A stretch of 64,000 nt of DNA from Tragulus kanchil. Lineage: Eukaryota; Chordata; Mammalia; Artiodactyla; Tragulidae. A program made the position numbers and the translations under genes. Below the pieces are notes generated by a model. It did not search any database. It was given only the letters and a program-made list of their open reading frames with translations, and had not been told where the DNA came from. Below, piece after piece: positions 57,424-64,000 of this stretch (the first letter of the stretch is position 1; the number at the start of each line of letters is the position of its first letter). The stretch spans positions 203,108,939 through 203,172,938 of the forward strand of contig JAIOJX010000032.1 in assembly GCA_022376925.1 (NCBI GenBank). The letters run 5' to 3'.

Positions 57424-59625
57424 CAGACTCCTGCGGCCCCCACCGCCCTCCTCACTTGAAGAATTAACTCCACCCGGATGCGCTGACTCACTCGTGGGCT
57501 CCGTGACCCGCCTGGTCGCAGAGGACACCTCCTCAGACACAATCACATTTGAGGAGGAAGCGTTTCCTCTGGGCACAGAACAAGACCATGAACGCTTTTG
57601 CGGGGGAGGGGGAGGGGGCTTGTTTAGAGGTGACTCACAGTACAGGCCTCGAGGTGAGGGCGCGTCTCACTCAAACATTACCCTCCTGGCGGATTTAGTA
57701 CTCCACGGCCCTTTCTCTTCTTGAGCGGGTGGTGGGTGGAGACAGAATGAGTCTACCTTCCCAGACAAAAGGGGCCTAATACACATACCGAGGGGGTCAT
57801 ATCCGGCCCCAGCCAAAACAGTTATGCTTAGAATTCTCGAAGCTCCTGGTGGCAACCAGCAGGTCCACAATCAATTATCCATGTGTTAAATATATAGAAT
57901 ATGCCCGGGGCGACACAAAAGCACGGACTATGATCCTTTATCCTAGACTTGGGAAAAGCATTAAGGACTCCAAGCTCTGTTACATCCCCATGAAGTAAAT
58001 ATCCTTAGTCCCATTTTCTAGATCAGGAAATCAAGGCTGGGAGAGACCAGATCTCCCAGGTCATCTCCCTGGGAGAGACCAAGAGACCTACTTTCTCTGG
58101 AACCACTCTGTCTTGAAGAATGAAATTAGCTAAGAATGAGTCTAGGGTCTAGCACAGGTGATGACAGAAAAGCCCAGGGAAAAAATGGAAGCCCCAGTCC
58201 CCTTTCCTGACATGTTTTGAAGACAACAAGGAGAAAAGTAAGACATCAGCCTACAGGGCTGCGATGGGACGGTGTTCTGGTGGTGTTTCTGTTGCCTTCA
58301 AGGTCCAGCGCCTTGCCAGTCTCTGGCGGCCAGCCAGTCAGACCCCACGCCAGGGCCAGTCCAGTTCTGTGCCCAGCAGCATGGTGGTGGTGGCGGGGGG
58401 GAAGGTCATTGGTCTTTCCTTTGCTGGGAGCCAGCATCTCCGTTTAAATCGAAACAGAGGAATTTGTATTTTAATGATGGTTTTCCAGGTTTGTGCCACT
58501 TTGAAGTGACTGTTATTAGTCATCTTGCATCAGACTCCTGCGGCCCCACCGCCCTCCTCACTTGAAGAATTAACTCCACCCGGATGCGCTGACTCACTCG
58601 TGGGCTCCGTGACCCGCCTGGTCGCAGAGGACACCTCCTCAGACACAATCACATTTGAGGAGGAAGCGTTTCCTCTGGGCACAGAACAAGACCATGAACG
58701 CTTTTGCGGGGGAGGGGGAGGGGGCTTGTTTAGAGGTGACTCACAGTACAGGCCTCGAGGTGAGGGCGCGTCTCACTCAAACATTACCCTCCTGGCGGAT
58801 TTAGTACTCCACGGCCCTTTCTCTTCTTGAGCGGGTGGTGGGTGGAGACAGAATGAGTCTACCTTCCCAGACAAAAGGGGCCTAATACACATACCGAGGG
58901 GGTCATATCCGGCCCCAGCCAAAACAGTTATGCTTAGAATTCTCGAAGCTCCTGGTGGCAACCAGCAGGTCCACAATCAATTATCCATGTGTTAAATATA
59001 TAGAATATGCCCGGGGCGACACAAAAGCACGGACTATGATCCTTTATCCTAGACTTGGGAAAAGCATTAAGGACTCCAAGCTCTGTTACATCCCCATGAA
59101 GTAAATATCCTTAGTCCCATTTTCTAGATCAGGAAATCAAGGCTGGGAGAGACCAGATCTCCCAGGTCATCTCCCTGGGAGAGACCAAGAGACCTACTTT
59201 CTCTGGAACCACACTGTCTTGAAGAATGAAATTAGCTAAGAATGAGTCTAGGGTCTAGCACAGGTGATGACAGAAAAGCCCAGGGAAAAAATGGAAGCCC
59301 CAGTCCCCTTTCCTGACATGTTTTGAAGACAACAAGGAGAAAAGTAAGACATCAGCCTACAGGGCTGCGATGGGACGGTGTTCTGGTGGTGTTTCTGTTG
59401 CCTTCAAGGTCCAGCGCCTTGCCAGTCTCTGGCGGCCAGCCAGTCAGACCCCACGCCAGGGCCAGTCCAGTTCTGTGCCCAGCAGCATGGTGGTGGTGGC
59501 GGGGGGGAAGGTCATTGGTCTTTCCTTTGCTGGGAGCCAGCATCTCCGTTTAAATCGAAACAGAGGAATTTGTATTTTAATGATGGTTTTTCCAGGTTTG
59601 TGCCACTTTGAAGTGACTGTTATTA
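57424..59625. repeat. Direct duplication P (57424-58518 = 58531-59625, offset 1107-1106)
   Basis: About 1095-base copies with a 1-base C-run change (near 57436), 'accactctgtc' vs 'accacactgtc' (near 58106), and a 1-base T-run change (near 58480). The 12-base filler 'gtcatcttgcat' equals the bases before 57424 (from 57406) with six deletions and no substitution. A G-rich stretch (three runs of five G) lies at 57602-57618 and 58709-58725. Confidence 0.95.
57975..58052 (-). repeat. MIR fragment
   Basis: 'tagtcccattttctagatca' and 'ggaaatcaaggctgggagag' are a degraded MIR core. Duplicated at about 59082-59159. Confidence 0.55.
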
Positions 59626-60109
59626 AGAATACCGGACAGAAGAGGTCCAGCGGGAAATGTGGCACATATTTAATTTGAAAGGTACTCGGACACCTTTCTT
59701 ATGAAGCTGGCGGGGACGTATCTATCCATCCATCCGACCACCCAAGTACTTCCTGCCCCGTGTTCAGGCGCAGGGAAGTCTGTGAACTGAACACACACAG
59801 AGCACACCCTCCAAAGCGAAGAGTCTGACGGGCATGCTCTAAGTCATAAAGATGCTCTGTACAAAAAAGGCAGAAATTGAATCTACTCCACCCCTAACCC
59901 CTCACTCATCCTGAGCAACAAGATCAGAGTTTAAGCTCCACGGGAGGAGAAATGTCCGTCTGCACAGACCCTGCAGGGGCGGGAGAGAGGAAGGGACTGC
60001 TGCTTAAGCGACTGACTGGGCGGTGACTCAGTGGGGCAAAGAGGCACCTTCTGAGTGGTTTTCTTAGGGTCCTTGACTCAGAGTGGGCCTAACGGAAACA
60101 CGCTGGACC
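59626..60109. other. Unique sequence, nothing recognised
   Basis: Single-copy DNA between block P and a MIR. Confidence 0.4.
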
Positions 60110-60280
60110 TTGGGGCCAGTCAGAGCTGGTGTTGAGTCCTGCCTGGCTCCACCACTTGATAGCTGTGCAGCTTTGAACAAATTAATTAGCCTCTCTGAGC
60201 CCAGAGTTTGTCATATGCAAAATGGAGCCATACCCACCTGGAAGAGTGGTTGGGCAGTTCTGTGAGTTAGCTCACCACCT
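60110..60280 (+). repeat. MIR SINE
   Basis: 'gagtcctgcctggctccacc', 'acttgatagctgtgcagctt' and 'tagcctctctgagcccagag' are plus-strand MIR. Confidence 0.8.
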
Positions 60281-60309
60281 GCTGCCATGCCCGCAGTAGC
60301 CTTAAGCAT

Positions 60310-60570
60310 CCATAATAATAGTTAATTGTATGTAGCCTGCACGGGGCTAAGGACTTCACGTGAATTTTTATTTAATTATCCCTCTATCTTCTTTCTTGTC
60401 CTCTCCTCTCTTTCTTCCTCTCTCACCCTCGGTCTCTCTCACACTCATTCATGAGTAGATGCTATTATTCCTTCATTTTACAGATGAGGAAACTAGGACT
60501 CGGGGAACGTAGGGAGCGCACGGCTGCGCAGGTAGCGGCAGACGCTCCCTGGGATTCAAGCCCCATCTCT
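60310..60570 (-). repeat. MIR SINE with pyrimidine-rich insertion
   Basis: 'ttcattttacagatgaggaa' (60473) and flanking sequence are minus-strand MIR. The core is split by a CT-rich stretch at 60385-60450. Confidence 0.7.
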
Positions 60571-61474
60571 CTGGCCCCAGGTCCCTTGCACAGTATTAAT
60601 CTTTCTCACCTCCTGCACACACAGACGTAGACTGACAGCCGGCTCGTCGAGGGGCTGGACTCCTCCTTAAGCCCACAGAGAATAAACTCCTCGTCGGAGG
60701 GGAAAAATAAAGTCTAAATGAAACCATCTCCTTTTGGAGAGCGAGGCTGCTGCCCAGGCAGCCAGGCCTCTAGCGTGTTCCGAGGGGCGGGGGCAGGGGA
60801 GGGGGTGGGTGGGGAAGGCCTCCCTCCCCGCTGTCTCCTGGGCAGTGGCACCTGGAGGCCCAGCACCCGCCGGCTCTGTGGGCAGTGTTTGCACCAGCAC
60901 GTGCCTGTGAGCGTGTATGTTGGGGGCGATGTTATTCACAGCCGCTGGCCCACAGTAAATAAGACAGTGGGGCTTGATTCATGAGGTCTGACAGGAAATC
61001 TATAGCATGCGGTGTCTATAATCCGCACGCTACGACGTGGCAAAATGAAAGAACAACAGTCCAATTACGGGAGCCTGGTTGATCCGGGCACACTCAGACC
61101 ACGCAGGGCCTGGCTCAGCCAGACCGGGGACCGCCTGAAGGAGCAGCCGGGCTGACGCCCCCCAGGGCCTGTCCACCCGGACAGAAGTGGCTGAGCCAGT
61201 GGCCTGGGACACAGGAAGGAGCAGTCTGGTGGTCGACATGCCCAGCCAGCTCGCTAAGCACCCCGCGCCCTGGCGCCTTGGGACCTCGCCCCAAAGGAGT
61301 CCCTTGGGCAGAGGAAAAGCTCCTATTCTCAGGTCTTCTTGCTTTAAACCCAGGAAACCCACTGTGCTGCCCGAGCCGAGTGGACTCATTTCCAGGTCTG
61401 GCCTTTGATGTCCTGAGAGAAGGCTGGGTTCTAGGGGCTCAGCAGGTTGGGGGTGTTAACTGTCCGCTTAAGGG
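60571..61474. other. Unique GC-moderate sequence with a G-quadruplex motif
   Basis: No gene or repeat is recognised. 60784-60814 has six closely spaced runs of three to five G, fitting a G-quadruplex on the plus strand. Confidence 0.5.
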
Positions 61475-61535
61475 AGGAGCCTGGGGGGCTACAGTTCATA
61501 GGGTCACAAAGACTTGGACACACTGAAACAACCTA
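61475..61535 (+). mobile_element. Bov-tA-type SINE 3' fragment
   Basis: 'ggagcctggggggctacagt' and 'gggtcacaaagacttggaca' are SINE tail only. Confidence 0.75.
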
Positions 61536-61629
61536 GGATGCACGGTCCTTCTCTTGTGGCCCTGCAAGTCCTTCCCCACTCCACAGCCAGAGCAAGGGTT
61601 TAAAAGCATTGATCTAACAGGAACAGGGC

Positions 61630-61866
61630 AGGTTTTGAGCAATATATGTGCCAGGCCCCTTTCCAATTCTTCACAAGCAAGAGGGACATTGATTTCATCC
61701 TCACAATTACCCTCTGAGGCAGGTACCATTACTACCCCCATTTTACAGATGAGAACAATTGAGCCCAGAGAAGTTATAAATACCCAAAGTAACACAGCTA
61801 ATTAAACCAGGCATTGAAATCCAGGCAGCCTAGGTCCAGAGTCCAGGCTCTCACCTGCCACAGTTG
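61630..61866 (-). repeat. MIR SINE
   Basis: 'cctcacaattaccctctgag', 'cccattttacagatgagaac' and 'gtaacacagctaattaaacc' are minus-strand MIR, nearly full length. Confidence 0.88.
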
Positions 61867-61879
61867 CTGTCACCCATTT

Positions 61880-62024
61880 CAAATCACCCAGTGACTCCAC
61901 ATCACACTCAGAATAAGATTACCTTATTAAGATAAACTCCTTATCATGGCAAGGTTTTGCCTGATCTATCTCCGCCCTAGCCTACCTCGCCAAACTCCCT
62001 GGTTCATGCATGGTTGCAGATTCT
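61880..62024 (+). repeat. L2 fragment
   Basis: 'ctccttatcatggcaagg' and 'tgcctgatctatctccgccc' resemble an internal L2 3' segment. It is continued by the larger L2 at 62490 after an interruption. Confidence 0.6.
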
Positions 62025-62029
62025 CTATC

Positions 62030-62445
62030 ACTCCTCCTGTTATGAGGTGGAGTCCGATTCCTGTCCCCTTGAATCTGGGCTGGCCCCAGTGGCCAGCTTA
62101 GTCAATAGAATGAGGCAGAAGTGATGACTCATGGTTTCTAAACCAGGTCAGAAGCAGCCATCAGTTTGAAATATTCGCTTTTGGAACCCAACACCACGCT
62201 GTGAGGAAGCCCAAGCAGCAAGACTCACACGAGGAGGACCCGAGGCCCCCGGCTGGCGGTCTAGCCAACGGCCGGCACCACTTGCTAGATTGTATGGGGG
62301 AGCCCCCACTTGAGCTCGACCCCAGTTTAATGTTTGCAGAGCAGCCATAAACCATTTTCCCCACGCCTAACCCATGTTTCAGATTGGTGAGCAGGATTAA
62401 TGATTTTTGCTGTTTTAAAACACAACGTTTTGGGAGGGGCTGACT
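62030..62445 (+). repeat. Ancient repeat, LTR-like, family uncertain
   Basis: 'cttgaatctgggctggcccc', 'caatagaatgaggcagaagt', 'cacgctgtgaggaagcccaa' and 'gctgttttaaaacacaacgt' are motifs of an old mammalian interspersed repeat. It splits the L2 and so inserted later. I cannot assign the family with confidence. Confidence 0.5.
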
Positions 62446-62489
62446 ACACAAGACTAGGATCCAGACAGCCTGGCTCCAGATTCCGTGTT

Positions 62490-63040
62490 TTGAAGCATGC
62501 ATCACACCATCTCTCCCATCCTTAAACAGCTCCAGGAGTTCACACAGCGCTTAGAATAAACCACTAGTCCCTCTCCATGACCTGCAAGGGTCTGTGGATT
62601 TGCCTGTCCACCTTCTTCTTGGACCACACTCCTCATTGCCTCCCACCCATCTCTGTTCCTCTAACCTTCTCAGGACTCCAGGCCTTTGCACGTGCTGTTT
62701 CTTCTACCTGGGCTTCTCTCGGCATCACTGGGTCATTCTCCCACTACACACGGACGTCAAAGTCCTGAGCTGCCTTCCTTGCTCAGTTCCCCCGTCTCCC
62801 CAACCACTCTCTCCCACCACCCTGTTAAATTCCTTCGTCGCTGTTTATTCCACTTTTCAGAGGGTCTCACTCTTTGTTTACTCTGATACTGCCTATCTCC
62901 CCACTAACATTAGTGCCTGAAGTGCAGAAGCTTGGCTGTCCAGTTCGCTGCTGCAATCCCGGGACCTGGCACCATGGCTGGCATGGCGTAGGTGTTTGGC
63001 AAGTATTTTCTTGATGGATGAATGAACAAATGAATGAATA
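62490..63040 (+). repeat. L2 3' end, long
   Basis: 'ccaggcctttgcacgtgctg' (62680), 'ccttccttgctcag', 'gtagg'-type sequence and the 'gatgaatgaacaaatgaatg' tail are in L2 order for over 500 bases. Confidence 0.85.
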
Positions 63041-63049
63041 ATCCAGGCA

Positions 63050-63230
63050 GATACGATTTATTGAGTTCTTACTCTACGCCAGAAAACATGCTAAGTAACA
63101 GTTGTCTAACAGCTCTGTGGCATGAATGTTAATCTTCCCATTTTACAGATGAGGAAATCAAAGCTCGGGTGGGTCACATTCAAGCCAGGACTCTATGGTC
63201 CCTTAGTCCATGCTCCTAAACACTTGTTTC
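63050..63230 (-). repeat. MIR SINE
   Basis: 'ttattgagttcttactctac', 'cccattttacagatgaggaa' and 'tcacattcaagccaggactc' are minus-strand MIR. Confidence 0.82.
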
Positions 63231-63231
63231 C

Positions 63232-63270
63232 TCATCTGGATGAAAGGGGATGATCCTTTCATCCAGATGA
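63232..63270. repeat. Perfect 16-bp hairpin
   Basis: The arms 'tcatctggatgaaagg' (63232-63247) and its exact reverse complement (63255-63270) enclose a 7-base loop, between a MIR and a Bov-tA SINE. Confidence 0.95.
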
Positions 63271-63280
63271 TCAGCCACCA

Positions 63281-63473
63281 GGGGGCTTTCCTAGTGACTC
63301 AGACGGTAAAGAATCTGCCTGACATGCAGGAGGCTCAGGTTCGATCCCTGGGTTGGGAAGATGCCCTGGAGAAGGGACTGACTATCCACTCCAGTATTCT
63401 TACCTGGTGAGCTGCAGTTCATGGGTTCGCAAAGAGTCAGACATGAGTGAACAACTAACACACACACACACAC
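63281..63473 (+). mobile_element. Bov-tA-type SINE with (CA)n tail
   Basis: Head 'gggctttcctagtgactcag', box B-like 'ggttcgatccctggg', tail 'gagtcagacatgagtgaaca' and a CA run at 63458-63472. Confidence 0.92.
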
Positions 63474-64000
63474 GCCTCTCAGAGGGGCCAGTGACAGGGA
63501 AGGACCCAGGTGAAGGTGTGTGTCACATGCTATGTGTCAGGTGAACAGATGCCCTTTCTGTGATTGTCAGTGTTTTCCTGGTCTTGGATAGGCTGGGAGA
63601 TCAGCAGGCTTTGCCTGCAGGCTTGGTTAGGGCTCTTGTCAAGTTTCCCTTAACCCGCCACGCCCACCTTGCTCATGATATTCCTTCTTCCCTGCTAGGA
63701 TGCCGCCTCTTCTGAAAGGCGTTTGCTCTGGAGCGGCAGAGGGGAGAAGGTGACTCACACCTGGGAAGGCGTTCTGGCTCACGGGCAGCCCCTTCCCGAG
63801 AACACCCATCCTGCTGCCTAGTGAGCCCTTCTCTGTTCTCGGAGGGTCGTGTGTTAGCTTTTCTGCACGTACATCCTGATGTCTCGAAGGTGAGGCTGAG
63901 CCCCACCCCTCTGTGCCCCTCATGGCCACCTCCACCGCCTGTCCTCCTGCGTCCCAACCAGCCCGGCCTTCTGAACCTCCACCCTGGGGTCCCCATCAGC
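63474..64000. other. Unique GC-moderate sequence to window end
   Basis: Overlapping minus-strand frames of 98 and 107 codons show no family resemblance. Nothing else is recognised. Confidence 0.4.

Noticed and set aside
57424..57724. Possible exon with an acidic/glycine-rich peptide
   Set aside because: The glycine tract is just a G-run. No splice-site or family support, and its second copy comes from block P.
541..59625. Regularly spaced repeats as a CRISPR-like or satellite array
   Set aside because: Each block has different content and only two copies. There is no common repeat and no spacer design, and this is a mammalian genome.

Overview
The window is mammalian nuclear DNA from a ruminant. 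It carries BovB (RTE-type LINE) reverse-transcriptase sequence, many Bov-tA/BovA-type SINEs, tRNA-Glu-derived CHR-type SINEs of cetartiodactyls, ruminant L1 3' ends, and old pan-mammalian MIR, L2, MER5 and MaLR-like remnants. The species cannot be fixed from this. I found no intact conventional protein-coding gene and no free-standing RNA gene. The only protein homology I can support is decayed retroelement coding sequence: BovB at 1-2372 and 45033-45190, and the L1 ORF2 C-terminus at 38346-38747 on the minus strand.

The dominant structure is a set of 16 direct duplications. Each has a period of about 1.07-1.18 kb and near-perfect identity, and they are scattered along the whole window with junctions 1.8-8 kb apart: A 541-2344, B 4798-7047, C 8714-11065, D 12844-15017, E 15503-17636, F 17291-19524, G 25259-27498, H 27362-29503, I 29273-31344, J 31175-33357, K 34300-36490, L 42529-44707, M 45503-47680, N 48912-51190, O 53414-55652, P 57424-59625. 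Some overlap, so short stretches occur three times. Many of the short fillers between copies can be read as deletion-rich, degraded versions of the sequence just outside the duplicated block. The simplest reading is that neighbouring contigs with about 1.1 kb of overlap were laid end to end without being merged. About 17.8 kb (28%) would then be redundant, and the real locus would be near 46 kb.

Region by region: 1-2.4 kb, two BovB fragments; 2.4-19.5 kb, intergenic-type sequence with SINEs and blocks A-F; 19.5-23.8 kb, unique DNA holding a strong CpG island (20761-22150) with no recognisable coding sequence, the best promoter candidate here; 23.8-36.5 kb, L2, SINE and L1 pieces and blocks G-K; 36.5-45.5 kb, repeat-rich DNA with a 5'-truncated L1 insertion with a perfect 17-bp target-site duplication, and a diverged 92-bp inverted repeat; 45.5-52 kb, blocks M and N; 52.1-52.8 kb, a small CpG-rich patch with two convergent consensus CTCF motifs; 53.4-59.6 kb, a MaLR-like LTR and blocks O and P; 59.6-64 kb, MIR/L2-rich DNA with a G-quadruplex motif and a perfect 16-bp hairpin.

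There are no operons or co-working genes. Any function here is likely regulatory (the CpG islands and CTCF motifs). Family names are from recognition by eye, and repeat boundaries are approximate to about 10-20 bases.
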